From positions 1-64,000 of the forward strand of contig JBFMGD010000004.1 in NCBI GenBank assembly GCA_040751775.1: a stretch of DNA of 64,000 nt. The letters are read 5' to 3'. The position numbers and the translations under genes are program-made. This document shows positions 15,999-25,111 of this stretch, piece by piece. The notes beneath the pieces were generated by a model, which was not told where the DNA came from, searched no databases, and saw only the letters and a program-made list of their open reading frames with translations. This DNA comes from JBFMGD01 sp040751775. Its GTDB lineage: Bacteria > Bacillota > Dethiobacteria > DTU022. Positions within the stretch are counted from its first letter, which is position 1. Each line of letters starts with the position of its first letter.

Positions 15999-18677
15999 CT
16001 ACCCGAGCTCCCGGAGCCTTTCGCGCAGTTTGCCCTGCCGGGCGCGGTATTCTTCCCGGCGCGTCTCTTCCTTGGCCACGACCGCGGCGGGCGCCTTGGC
16101 CAGAAAGCCGGGGCTGTTCAGTTTCACTTCGGTCTGCCGCAGCTCTTTCTCCAGCTGAGCCAGCTCTTTTTGCAGGCGGGCGGTTTCCGCCTCCAGGTCG
16201 ATCACGCCGGCCAGGGGCAGGTATACCTCCACCCCTTCGCTGACGATCGCCGTCAAAGCCTGCTGCGGCTTTGTAGCGGCCCGCTCAACCGTGAGCGGCT
16301 CGGCAAAACAGAGTTTGGCAATCTGGTGCCGCTCTTGTGCGAGCCATGCCGACGCCTGGCCCGGGGCGCGCAGGATAACCGGCGCCGCTTTGCCGGGCGG
16401 CAGCTGGACTTGGCTGCGCAGGTTGCGCACGGCCCGGATCACTTCCTGAACCAGCGCCATTTCCTTGGCTTCGGCGGGAAAGCTTAAATGCGCCGGGGCT
16501 GCCGGCCAGGCGGCTGCCACCAGGGCGCTTTCCCGGTGAGGCAGGTGGCGCCATATTTCCTCGGAAATAAAAGGCATAAAGGGATGCAGCAGCCGCATTA
16601 CCGTATCCAGTACATAGACCAGCACCCCGCGGGTGCGGCGCCGGTCAAGCTCGATGGCGGCCGCTTCCCCTTCGCGGTAGAGATAATATTTGCTGAACTC
16701 GACATACCAGTCGCAGAAATCGCTCCACAGGAACTCGTATATCAGCCGGGCCGCCTCGCCCAGTTCGTATGCTTCGAGCAGGCCGGTTACCGCGGCCGTG
16801 GTTTCAGCACACCGGTGCAGGATCCAGCGGTCCGGGCGGGTCAAATCAGACGGCAGGTGATCAGGATTAAGCGGCGCGAAATCCGGCGCCGCCTCCTCCC
16901 CGGCGGCCAGGTTCATCAAGACAAAACGGGAGGCGTTCCAGATCTTGTTGGAAAAATTGCGCCCCGCTTCCACGTTTTCCTGGCGAAAACGCTGATCGTT
17001 GCCGGGCGCCTGCCCTGTAATCAGCGTAAAGCGCAGGGTGTCGGCGCCGTAACCGGCGATCACTTCCAGCGGATCGATCCCGTTGCCGAGCGATTTGCTC
17101 ATCTTGCGGCCTTGCGCGTCGCGCACCAGGCCGGTGATATAGACGGTATGGAAGGGCACCTCGCCCATAAAATCTATCCCCATGAACATCATCCGCGCCA
17201 CCCAGAAGTAGATGATGTCGTAAGCGGTGACCAGAACGTTAGTCGGGTAGTAGCGCTTTAAATCCGGTGTCTCCTCCGGCCAACCCAGGGTGGAGAAAGG
17301 CCAGAGCGCCGAGCTGAACCAGGTGTCCAGTACATCCGGGTCTTGCTCCAGCGCTGTGCCGCCGCAGCCGGGGCAGGCGGCCGGTTCCGCGTAGTCGACG
17401 ATCACCTCGCCGCAGGAGCAGTACCAGGCAGGGATACGGTGGCCCCACCAGAGCTGGCGGGAGATGCACCAGTCGCGGATGTTTTCCACCCAGTTGTAGT
17501 AGACACGGGTGAAGCGGGACGGCACGAAGGAGATGTCGCCTTTGTGCACCGCCGCCAAGGCCGGTTCGGCCAGCGGTTTCATCTTGACAAACCATTGCCG
17601 GGAGATAAGCGGCTCGACCACGGTCCGGCAGCGCTGGCAGTGCCCCAGGGCATGGCTGTAATCTTCTATTTTTTCCACCAAGCCCAGGGCCTGCAGGTCT
17701 TCAACCACTTTCTCGCGGCAGGCGTAGCGGTCCAGGCCGGCATAGGCGCCGGCGGCTTTCGTCATCCGGGCGTCCTCGCCGATGATCGTGATCAGCTCAA
17801 GGTTGTGCCGTTCAGCGATGGCCAGGTCATTGGGGTCGTGGGCCGGGGTGACCTTGACGGCGCCGCTGCCGAAGGCCGGATCAACATATTCGTCGGCCAC
17901 GATCGGAATCTCGCGGTTCATCAGGGGCAGGATCACAGTCCGCCCCACCAGGTCGCGGTAACGCGCGTCGCCGGGGTGAACCGCCACCCCGGTGTCGCCG
18001 AGCATCGACTCGGGACGGGTGGTGGCGACAATAATAAAGCCGCTTCCGTCGGTTAGCGGGTAGCGGATATGGGTAAGTGTGGATGATTCGTCTTCATGCT
18101 CCACTTCGATATCGGAAAGGGCGGTATGACAGCGGGGGCACCAGTTGATCATATAGTCGCCCCGGTAGATCAGAGCGCGGCGGTAAAGATCCACGAAAAC
18201 CTTGCGCACGGCGCGCGAGCAGCCCTCGTCCAGGGTAAAGCGCTCCCGGGACCAGTCCACGGAAACGCCGAGGCGCTGCAGTTGCTCGGTAATGCGGGCG
18301 TGGTAGGTCTTTTTCCATTCCCAGACCCGTTCCACAAAAGCTTCGCGGCCCAGGTCACGGCTGGAGATTCCTTCTTCGGCGAGGTGCTTTTCCACCACGT
18401 TCTGGGTGGCGATACCGGCATGATCCATCCCCGGTACCCAGAGGGTGTCATAACCCTGCATCCGGCGCCAGCGGATCAGCACATCCTGTATGGTGTTGTT
18501 CAGGGCATGGCCCATATGCAGCGAACCGGTCACATTCGGCGGCGGGATCACAATGGTAAAAGTTTCCTGGTCCACCTTGCAGCCGGCCCGAAAATAACCC
18601 CCTTGCAGCCAGTACTGATAACAGCGCTGCTCCACCGCCGCCGGATCGTATGCCGGCGCCATCGTCGCCTTCGCCAT
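15999..18677 (-). CDS. valS: Valyl-tRNA synthetase
   Basis: Class I aminoacyl-tRNA synthetase. From ATG 18677-18675 (behind AAGGGGTGAGG) it has 892 residues: HIGH box in PPNVTGSLHMGHAL, editing domain, KMSKS in GRKMSKSLGNG, anticodon-binding domain and the C-terminal coiled coil typical of ValRS (about the last 65 residues, Leu/Glu/Lys-rich). An upstream in-frame start at 18707 is less likely. I see no T-box core sequence in the leader. Confidence 0.97.
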   Translation of the reverse strand: MAKATMAPAYDPAAVEQRCYQYWLQGGYFRAGCKVDQETFTIVIPPPNVTGSLHMGHALNNTIQDVLIRWRRMQGYDTLWVPGMDHAGIATQNVVEKHLAEEGISSRDLGREAFVERVWEWKKTYHARITEQLQRLGVSVDWSRERFTLDEGCSRAVRKVFVDLYRRALIYRGDYMINWCPRCHTALSDIEVEHEDESSTLTHIRYPLTDGSGFIIVATTRPESMLGDTGVAVHPGDARYRDLVGRTVILPLMNREIPIVADEYVDPAFGSGAVKVTPAHDPNDLAIAERHNLELITIIGEDARMTKAAGAYAGLDRYACREKVVEDLQALGLVEKIEDYSHALGHCQRCRTVVEPLISRQWFVKMKPLAEPALAAVHKGDISFVPSRFTRVYYNWVENIRDWCISRQLWWGHRIPAWYCSCGEVIVDYAEPAACPGCGGTALEQDPDVLDTWFSSALWPFSTLGWPEETPDLKRYYPTNVLVTAYDIIYFWVARMMFMGIDFMGEVPFHTVYITGLVRDAQGRKMSKSLGNGIDPLEVIAGYGADTLRFTLITGQAPGNDQRFRQENVEAGRNFSNKIWNASRFVLMNLAAGEEAAPDFAPLNPDHLPSDLTRPDRWILHRCAETTAAVTGLLEAYELGEAARLIYEFLWSDFCDWYVEFSKYYLYREGEAAAIELDRRRTRGVLVYVLDTVMRLLHPFMPFISEEIWRHLPHRESALVAAAWPAAPAHLSFPAEAKEMALVQEVIRAVRNLRSQVQLPPGKAAPVILRAPGQASAWLAQERHQIAKLCFAEPLTVERAATKPQQALTAIVSEGVEVYLPLAGVIDLEAETARLQKELAQLEKELRQTEVKLNSPGFLAKAPAAVVAKEETRREEYRARQGKLRERLRELG

Positions 18678-18934
18678 ATCCTCACCCCTTAGATGAACAA
18701 TCTCCAAAATATCTTATTATTTTCCCCCCCCAAAGTCAAATCCTAACTTTTATCCGATACCATATTCCCCCAAAATGGGGACACCATACTTAATCTCAAA
18801 TATTGGTAACTATAACTCAGAAGTTTTACTAGCCGGGGAATTAAACTTGCTGTTCGCTTTTCGGACCGGGGTTTTGTGGCTGTATGTTGCGCCCCAGTTG
18901 CTCCTCTATACTGTTGATAAAGGTCGCATCGCCC
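18678..18934. other. Gene-free stretch upstream of valS
   Basis: No convincing coding sequence. A small palindrome CCCCAAAATGGGG lies at about 18766-18779. The stretch should hold the valS promoter, but I find no clear boxes. It continues into the collapsed duplicate. Confidence 0.5.
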
Positions 18935-19247
18935 TCGGTTCGCCGTTATCGTAGACACTGATGCGCAAGATCGGGCCTTTGGAAGCTACTATCAGCCGGA
19001 CATAAGAATGACCAGGTTGCTCGGGGTAAAAATTTCCCGCACCGGCGGTAGGGATAATCAGCAGGTGGTGCAGGCTGAGGACGGCATAGACAAAAACCAC
19101 CGTCCCGATGGAGAAACGAAAGGGGCCGATATCAGTGACAATAAAGAGCTCCGTGGCGATTACGGTGACGGTGACAACCAGGATAACCCGCTGCAATTTT
19201 TGAGAATTTCGCGGTCCACCAACCCCGCCGCGGCATTGACCACGCCC
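18935..19247 (-). pseudogene. Collapsed copy of the korC/histidine-kinase locus
   Basis: Four blocks match the intact locus at 32752-33978 in the same order and orientation: 18935-19005 to 32752-32822, 19005-19046 to 33366-33407, 19045-19192 to 33654-33801, and 19192-19247 to 33923-33978. I count three mismatches in about 313 bases. The intervening 543, 246 and 121 bases are missing, with only 1-2 bases shared at each joint. The blocks come from the ATPase domain, the membrane part of the kinase and the C-terminus of korC. No intact reading frame remains. It abuts the left side of the low-GC catabolic region. Confidence 0.92.
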
Positions 19248-19489
19248 GCGGCCTTAGACTGAAATAAGGAAGCACAGGGACGACTCCGTCCCCATGCTCT
19301 CCGTTTTATTTTAAGAAACCTTTGCGGTACGGCATTAACACAAGGCTCACTCCTGTCATCTAAACTATAGCACAATAGTTGTTTCTCCATTAGCGAGCTT
19401 CATACATGCTCCAAAACAGGGTTAAAGAGTATGCCTTTATTCTTTCCGCCAATTATACGCGGCAGCCCGTCAGGCAGGAATATGTTTAT
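19248..19489. other. Gene-free stretch between collapsed copy and hutU
   Basis: Contains a hairpin GGGAC-GACTCC-GTCCC (19277-19292) related to other GGGACGG repeats in the window, and no supported gene. Confidence 0.5.
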
Positions 19490-21148
19490 TTATAACATCG
19501 GTATTTTAACCTTTTTCTCCTTGGCGATAGCAATAGCCCGATCATAACCGGCATCGGCATGCCGGATTATCCCCATCCCTGGGTCGGAGATAAGAACTCT
19601 CCCAATTCTTGCGGCAGCCCCTTCCGAGCCGTCCGCCACAATTACCTGGCCGGCGTGCTGAGAATAACCCATGCCGACACCCCCTCCATGATGGAAGGAG
19701 ACCCACGTAGCTCCGTTGGCGGTATTGATCAAAGCGTTAAGAATAGGCCAGTCAGATACGGCGTCGCTGCAGTCTTTCATGCTTTCGGTTTCCCGGTTCG
19801 GTGAGGCCACAGAACCGCAGTCCAGATGGTCCCGACCAAAAACTATGGGAGCGCTGAGGGTGCCGTCCGCCACCATCTCGTTTATTTTCAGCCCAAAGCG
19901 GTGCCTGTCTCCATAACCCAACCAGCATATACGTGCGGGGAGCCCCTGCCAACGGACATGCTTTCGGGCCATTTGAATCCAGTGGACCAGGGTTGCGTCT
20001 TCAGCAAACATTTCCATTACGGCTGTATCTGTTTTATATATATCTTCAGGATCTCCGGATAAGGCCACCCACCTGAAAGGCCCTTTCCCCTCGCAAAACA
20101 GGGGCCGAATATAAGCCGGTACGAAACCGGGAAAAGCAAAGGCGTCTTCCAACCCCATTTTCTTGGCCTGAGCCCGGATATTGTTGCCGTAATCAAAGGT
20201 TTCAGCCCCGGCTTTTTGAAGATCAAGCATCGCCCTGACGTGGACGACCATCGATTCCATTGCTTTCCGGACATATAACCGGGGATCTTTCTTTCTCAGC
20301 TCCAAAGCGGCTTGCAAAGTCAAACCGTGCGGCACATAACCGTTTAATGCATCATGAGCAGGGGTCTGATCTGTCAGAATATCCGGCACAATACATCTTT
20401 TAACCAGCTCGGGCAGCACATCGGCGCAGTTGCCAACCAACCCGATGGAGACCGCCTCACCCCTGGTTTTGTATTCATCAGCAATGCGCAGTGCTTCGTC
20501 CAGTTGATCCGTTACCAGGTCGCAATATCCTTCACTGATCTTTCGTTCAATTCTCTTCTTATCTACCTCCACCACCAGGGTCACCGCTCCCGCCATCTTA
20601 CCGGCAAGAGGTTGGGCGCCGCTCATGCCGCCCATTCCGCCGGTCACCAGGAGCCTGCCTTTCAAGTCGGGCGTGCCGAATGCCTTCTTCCCAGCCTCCA
20701 CGAAGCTTAAATAAGTTCCCTGGAGTATCCCTTGCGCCCCGATGTAAATCCAGCTTCCAGCGGTCATCTGGCCGTACATCATCAGCCCCTTGAGATCAAG
20801 TTCGTTGAAATGTTCCCAGTTGGCCCATGCTGGAACCAGGTTTGAGTTTGCGATTAGAACCCGGGGGGCTTCCGTGTGAGATCTGAACACACCTACCGGT
20901 TTTCCTGATTGGATCAGGAGAGTTTCATCAATTTCCAGGCTCTTCAAAGACTCCAGGATAGCATCAAAGCAAGCCCAGTTGCGGGCCGCCTTGCCAATCC
21001 CGCCGTAAACAACCAGGTTATCAGGATCTTCGGCTACCTGGGGATCCAGGTTGTTCTGGATCATGCGGTAAGCGCCTTCTATCTGCCAGTTCTTGCAGGT
21101 TAGACGGCTGCCGGTAGGAGATTTTATATATCTTTTCAAACCAAACAT
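19490..21148 (-). CDS. hutU: Urocanate hydratase
   Basis: Uses tightly bound NAD+ to add water to urocanate, forming imidazolonepropionate. 552 residues, the family length, with GGMGGMSGAQPLAGKMAG (NAD-binding) and RICWLGYGDRHR near the active-site region. The ATG follows GGAGG by 9 bases. It is last in a run of same-strand genes of similar base composition (GntR to hutU), 136 bases after the solute-binding protein gene and behind a strong hairpin. No hutH, hutI or hutG is in the window, so either the pathway continues elsewhere or the enzyme serves the adjoining catabolic cluster on a urocanate-like substrate. Family is secure; exact substrate is not proven. Confidence 0.92.
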   Translation of the reverse strand: MFGLKRYIKSPTGSRLTCKNWQIEGAYRMIQNNLDPQVAEDPDNLVVYGGIGKAARNWACFDAILESLKSLEIDETLLIQSGKPVGVFRSHTEAPRVLIANSNLVPAWANWEHFNELDLKGLMMYGQMTAGSWIYIGAQGILQGTYLSFVEAGKKAFGTPDLKGRLLVTGGMGGMSGAQPLAGKMAGAVTLVVEVDKKRIERKISEGYCDLVTDQLDEALRIADEYKTRGEAVSIGLVGNCADVLPELVKRCIVPDILTDQTPAHDALNGYVPHGLTLQAALELRKKDPRLYVRKAMESMVVHVRAMLDLQKAGAETFDYGNNIRAQAKKMGLEDAFAFPGFVPAYIRPLFCEGKGPFRWVALSGDPEDIYKTDTAVMEMFAEDATLVHWIQMARKHVRWQGLPARICWLGYGDRHRFGLKINEMVADGTLSAPIVFGRDHLDCGSVASPNRETESMKDCSDAVSDWPILNALINTANGATWVSFHHGGGVGMGYSQHAGQVIVADGSEGAAARIGRVLISDPGMGIIRHADAGYDRAIAIAKEKKVKIPML

Positions 21149-21247
21149 CTCCTTGGTCCTCCATTATCTCCGTAACGCGCCGGAGTGTTCCATAATACTC
21201 ACTGACTGCAACAACTAGACAGCACCCATGCCGGGCGCACTCAAGCA

Positions 21248-21275
21248 GGCTCCCCGGCAGTACGGCCGGGGAGCC
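21248..21275. terminator. Strong hairpin between binding-protein gene and hutU
   Basis: Perfect 11-bp stem, arms GGCTCCCCGGC and GCCGGGGAGCC, with a 6-base loop, 10 bases after the binding-protein stop. No U-run follows on the minus strand, so it is more likely an mRNA-stabilising or partial-termination element that favours the binding protein, as known for malE-type operons. Confidence 0.6.
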
Positions 21276-21284
21276 TTAAAACCT

Positions 21285-22367
21285 TTATTTCCACAGATGA
21301 CTGAGTTTGTTTTCCCAGAGCTCCGGATGATCCGCGTCAACTTCAATCGGAACCAGGGGTGCGTTGAGGATCATAAATGCTCCTTCATCGGCCCAGGGGT
21401 TTTCCACAACCTCCGCCGGCGACCAGAGTGCTCCTTCTTGAACGACAGTATCGCCAATTTGAGGAACAGGCAAACCTTTGTTGATATTATAGAGGTATTC
21501 CACCGCGAGTAAAGCCGAATCATAAGCGGGTTGGCCCACGATAGCCAGGATTTTTCCCTCTTTAATTAACTCCAGGCCTTCCGGCCCCATGCAAATACCG
21601 GTGATCCCGTAATCCGCGGGATTAAGTCCGGCTGCTTCAATTGCGGTCACCACCCCGGGGCCCATAATATCGGGCGTATGCACATATATCCCCAAAACCT
21701 TATCCCCATGGGCCGTCATCAAATCGCTGGCACGCTCATGGGCATCAACATTGTTCCAATGCCCTTCCCCCTGCACAACAGTCAACTGGGGGTACTGTTC
21801 GATCACACTGTTAAATCCACTGGTACATGCCTGCGCAAACATATCTACGATCGAACCGGTAATTTCAATTACTACCCCTTCGGGCACTTCTCCACCGTTT
21901 CTATCTTTAATACCCTGAACAAAGACTTCCGCCGCCTTTTTACTGGACTCTTCAATGTCGAATGAAATAAACATATCGACTTTACCGCCCTCGGGTGATG
22001 TATCAAGTGCTATGATGGGAATCCCGGCTTCATTCAGTTTCTTTACTCCCGGCACAATCGCTCTCAGATCAACCGCGCCGGCCATGATGAATCCATCCAC
22101 GTTCTGAGCGATGAAATTGTCCATCTGCTCTAAGATGGTCAGCGAATCGGCCTGCCCGTCCACAACGACCACTTTTACTCCCAATTCCTCCGCTTTCGTT
22201 TCGGCCGCGTTAATGAAGGCTTGAACAAATGGTGCCCCGGGGTACTTAATTACCATCCCAAAAACCAGCTCTTCGTCACCGCCCTCCTGAGGTCCGCTTT
22301 CGCAGCCGCATAGTAGTACGGCGCCCAAACAGATGACCAACAGCATAACCACTAGCCTTGCTCTCAT
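21285..22367 (-). CDS. ABC transporter substrate-binding lipoprotein (ribose/sugar type)
   Basis: Periplasmic-binding-protein type I fold (RbsB family) that captures the substrate outside the membrane. 360 residues: lipoprotein signal with lipobox LCGC (C22), then a typical two-lobed domain from LVFGMVIKYPGAPF to the C-terminus. GGAGG precedes the ATG by 6 bases. It follows the ATPase and permease genes. The ligand cannot be read from sequence; family members bind sugars, polyols and autoinducer-2. Confidence 0.9.
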   Translation of the reverse strand: MRARLVVMLLVICLGAVLLCGCESGPQEGGDEELVFGMVIKYPGAPFVQAFINAAETKAEELGVKVVVVDGQADSLTILEQMDNFIAQNVDGFIMAGAVDLRAIVPGVKKLNEAGIPIIALDTSPEGGKVDMFISFDIEESSKKAAEVFVQGIKDRNGGEVPEGVVIEITGSIVDMFAQACTSGFNSVIEQYPQLTVVQGEGHWNNVDAHERASDLMTAHGDKVLGIYVHTPDIMGPGVVTAIEAAGLNPADYGITGICMGPEGLELIKEGKILAIVGQPAYDSALLAVEYLYNINKGLPVPQIGDTVVQEGALWSPAEVVENPWADEGAFMILNAPLVPIEVDADHPELWENKLSHLWK

Positions 22368-22446
22368 GTTTATCCTCCTCCATAATAGTTATAATTCACA
22401 AAGACCACCTTGGCAAAGCACCCTCTCTAATGGTCCCTATGACAAG

Positions 22447-23478
22447 TTAGGTTGATAAGCCGGCATGCCGGACCTCTTTTTCCGACAGGTTTATTTTACG
22501 TAACTGTTCCTGATGCAGCAGGTGGTTACGTATTTTTACCCTGACCCGGTCTATCAGAATAGCCAGGAATATTAAAGCACCTTTTGTGGCATAAACTATT
22601 GTAACGCCAACACCCAAAAGATTAAGGGAATTAGAAAACATGCCCAGCAGTACTGCTCCTCCCAGCATACCGATGGGAGTACCCTTTCCTCCTTCCAAGC
22701 CGGCTCCACCGAGGATAGCCCCGGCAAAAGCCAATAAAACCATTCCATCACCCATAGTGTTGGAGACAGAGCCCTGCCTGCCCGCCGCCAAGAGCCCGGC
22801 CACCGCGGCCAGAAAACCGCTGATCATAAATGCATAGATAACCATCTTCGTTGTATCCACACCACAGATGAAACTGGCCCTGGGGTTGCTGCCTGTGGCC
22901 ATAAACCGTCTACCAAAGGGAGTGTATTGCAACAGGCAGTGGCTGATCAGGAAAACGACCAAAACGATCGGTATGGCAACCGGTATCTCGCCTATCCTTG
23001 CTTGCCCGACATAAATATAAGTTTTATGCAGCGGAAAGATTGAGAAAGGCACAAGATAAAGAATTAAACCTCTTAATATGATCATCATAGACAGTGTCTG
23101 TAAAAATGGATTGACCTTTACCTTGGAAATACAGAACCCGTTGAAAAAACCGACCAGGGCGCCGATAGCAAGGGTCAAAATTATGGCCATAACCGGATGA
23201 AGACCGCCGGCAATCCACTGAGTGGCCACCAGCATGGCAATGCCTGGTGCAAAAGCAAGTGTGGACTCGATCGATAAATCGAGATTGCCCATGATCAATA
23301 TCAGCCCTTGCCCCAAAACGAGCATACTCATGATCGCGGAATGATAAAATATGTTGACAATATTGGGCGGCGTTGCAAACCTGGGGGTAAAAAAAGCGTT
23401 TATGAGAAAAAATCCGATCACGATAACCCAGATCAGGTTGTCTAAAACAAACAACTGCGCTTTGAGTTTCTTTGACAT
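22447..23478 (-). CDS. ABC transporter permease (RbsC family)
   Basis: 343 residues, about nine to ten helices, with GLEGGKGTPIGMLGGAVLLG, the conserved coupling-region motif of ribose/monosaccharide permeases. GGAGG lies 7 bases before the ATG. One permease gene suggests a homodimeric channel. Lies 30 bases after the ATPase stop. Confidence 0.92.
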   Translation of the reverse strand: MSKKLKAQLFVLDNLIWVIVIGFFLINAFFTPRFATPPNIVNIFYHSAIMSMLVLGQGLILIMGNLDLSIESTLAFAPGIAMLVATQWIAGGLHPVMAIILTLAIGALVGFFNGFCISKVKVNPFLQTLSMMIILRGLILYLVPFSIFPLHKTYIYVGQARIGEIPVAIPIVLVVFLISHCLLQYTPFGRRFMATGSNPRASFICGVDTTKMVIYAFMISGFLAAVAGLLAAGRQGSVSNTMGDGMVLLAFAGAILGGAGLEGGKGTPIGMLGGAVLLGMFSNSLNLLGVGVTIVYATKGALIFLAILIDRVRVKIRNHLLHQEQLRKINLSEKEVRHAGLST

Positions 23479-23507
23479 CTTCTTTCCTCCTTCAGCTCAG
23501 GCAAATA

Positions 23508-25073
23508 TCATTTGTTTTCTTCGATTTCCATTGCGCAAGAATTTTGCCGGTCCAAGTGATTTACCCCCTGAACTGCCGCATATAACCGCTCTTCATCAAA
23601 ATCTCCCACGCGGTATTCCCCCGTAATTTCTCCCTGGTAAAGTACCAAAATCCGGTCGCAGATCTTGATTAAGTCTTCCAAACCCGGTGATGTCATCACA
23701 ATACCGGAATACTGGCTCAAGTTCTCCTTTATCGCTCTAAGAATACCTTCCTTAGTATCAATATCGACTCCGCGGGTCGGCTCGTCCAGAAGGAATACAT
23801 CCGGCCTGATAGCGGAAATCCTGCCAACAACCACCTTTTGTTTATTTCCGCCGCTCAGCTGCTGTGCTTCCTGTTCGAGAGAAGCGATCTTGATTTTCAG
23901 CCTCTCCACAATGTCGTTCACCAAACCTTTCTCCCTACCGCTGTCAATAAATAAGCCTTTTCTAAGCTGCGAAAGTGAGTTTAATGCAATATTCGCCCGA
24001 ACACTGGCATTTGCATATATGGCTTCATTTTCACGGTCTTCGGGCAGGTAAACGATCCCGTCCTTAAGCGCCTGTGACGGGGCGGTATATTTTTTTTGTT
24101 TACCCTGTTTTGTGATTGACCCGTCGTCAAAAGAATCAATCCCTCCGACAGACTTAAGAATCTCGGTCCTGCCGCTCCCCCTTAAACCGGCAAGCCCCAA
24201 TATTTCACCTTTTTTCAATTCAAAGCTGATATTACGGTATCTGCCCGCTGATGTAAGATTTGAAACCGATAAAATAGTCTCCCCTAAGGCTTTTTCTTCT
24301 TGTTGCCTATCCAGCCCAAACTGCAGGTATTGACTGTTTTGACCGACAATCAGCGACGCCATTTTTTCTTTGTCGAGATCACAGATGTTCCGGGTGGTAA
24401 TGGAATACCCGTCCCTGATCACTGTTACCCGGTCGCAGACCTCCATCAACTCCCCGATCCGATGGGAGATAAAAAGGATGGTTGCGCCTCCGTTCTTCCG
24501 CTCCTGAATAATCCGGTATAATATTTTTTCATCAGCCTGGGAAAGAGAAGCCGAAGCCTCGTCAAGTATAATGATCTTAGCGTTTTCGATATAGCAGGCC
24601 TTTAACACAAGCAATAATTGCTGCTCGCTGATGGTAAGATCGCCGGCTTTTGCACGCGGGTCAATATCCAGACCTGCCTGCATAATAACCTCTTCAGCCA
24701 TTTTAAAAAGAGCGGCCCAGTTTATCATCCGGGCCTTGCAGGTATAATCCGGAATAAACAGGTTTTCCGCAACAGTAAAATCAGATATGACCTGCGGCTC
24801 CTGGGTGACAATGGCAATTTTCTCCTGTTTTGACTTAATCCTGGTCAGAGATTCGTATCTCTTGCCGTCCAATATTATTTCTCCGCCGGTCGGCGGAATC
24901 AATCCGGCGACAATGCCGACCAGTGTTGATTTCCCAGCGCCATTTTTGCCGATAATGCCATGGACCTCGCCCTTTTTTACTTCAATATTGACCGCATGCA
25001 GCGCAATAGTGCCGGGATAGATTTTGGTCACATTGTTTAGCTTGAGCATCGTATCATTTGAGTAATTATCCAT
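23508..25073 (-). CDS. ABC transporter ATPase with two nucleotide-binding domains (RbsA family)
   Basis: About 521 residues with two fused ATPase domains. The first has Walker A GKNGAGKST, signature LTISEQQ and Walker B ILDEAS; the second has a degenerate P-loop GLRGSGRTE, signature LSGGNKQK and Walker B LLDEPTRG. ATG 25073 is chosen; GTG 25085 sits too close to the Shine-Dalgarno. Drives import with the permease next to it. Confidence 0.92.
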   Translation of the reverse strand: MDNYSNDTMLKLNNVTKIYPGTIALHAVNIEVKKGEVHGIIGKNGAGKSTLVGIVAGLIPPTGGEIILDGKRYESLTRIKSKQEKIAIVTQEPQVISDFTVAENLFIPDYTCKARMINWAALFKMAEEVIMQAGLDIDPRAKAGDLTISEQQLLLVLKACYIENAKIIILDEASASLSQADEKILYRIIQERKNGGATILFISHRIGELMEVCDRVTVIRDGYSITTRNICDLDKEKMASLIVGQNSQYLQFGLDRQQEEKALGETILSVSNLTSAGRYRNISFELKKGEILGLAGLRGSGRTEILKSVGGIDSFDDGSITKQGKQKKYTAPSQALKDGIVYLPEDRENEAIYANASVRANIALNSLSQLRKGLFIDSGREKGLVNDIVERLKIKIASLEQEAQQLSGGNKQKVVVGRISAIRPDVFLLDEPTRGVDIDTKEGILRAIKENLSQYSGIVMTSPGLEDLIKICDRILVLYQGEITGEYRVGDFDEERLYAAVQGVNHLDRQNSCAMEIEENK

Positions 25074-25111
25074 ACATCTTTCCACCTCCGGGATTATTCA
25101 ATATCAATCCT

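Noticed and set aside
15457..18056. Several plus-strand frames of 170-260 codons opposite folC and valS
   Set aside because: All lie within well-supported conserved genes on the other strand and show low-complexity charged composition.
18678..18934. T-box riboswitch upstream of valS
   Set aside because: I found no T-box core sequence on the minus strand in the leader.
18935..19247. Small independent gene between valS and hutU
   Set aside because: It is explained completely by fragments of the 32.7-34.0 kb locus with frame breaks.
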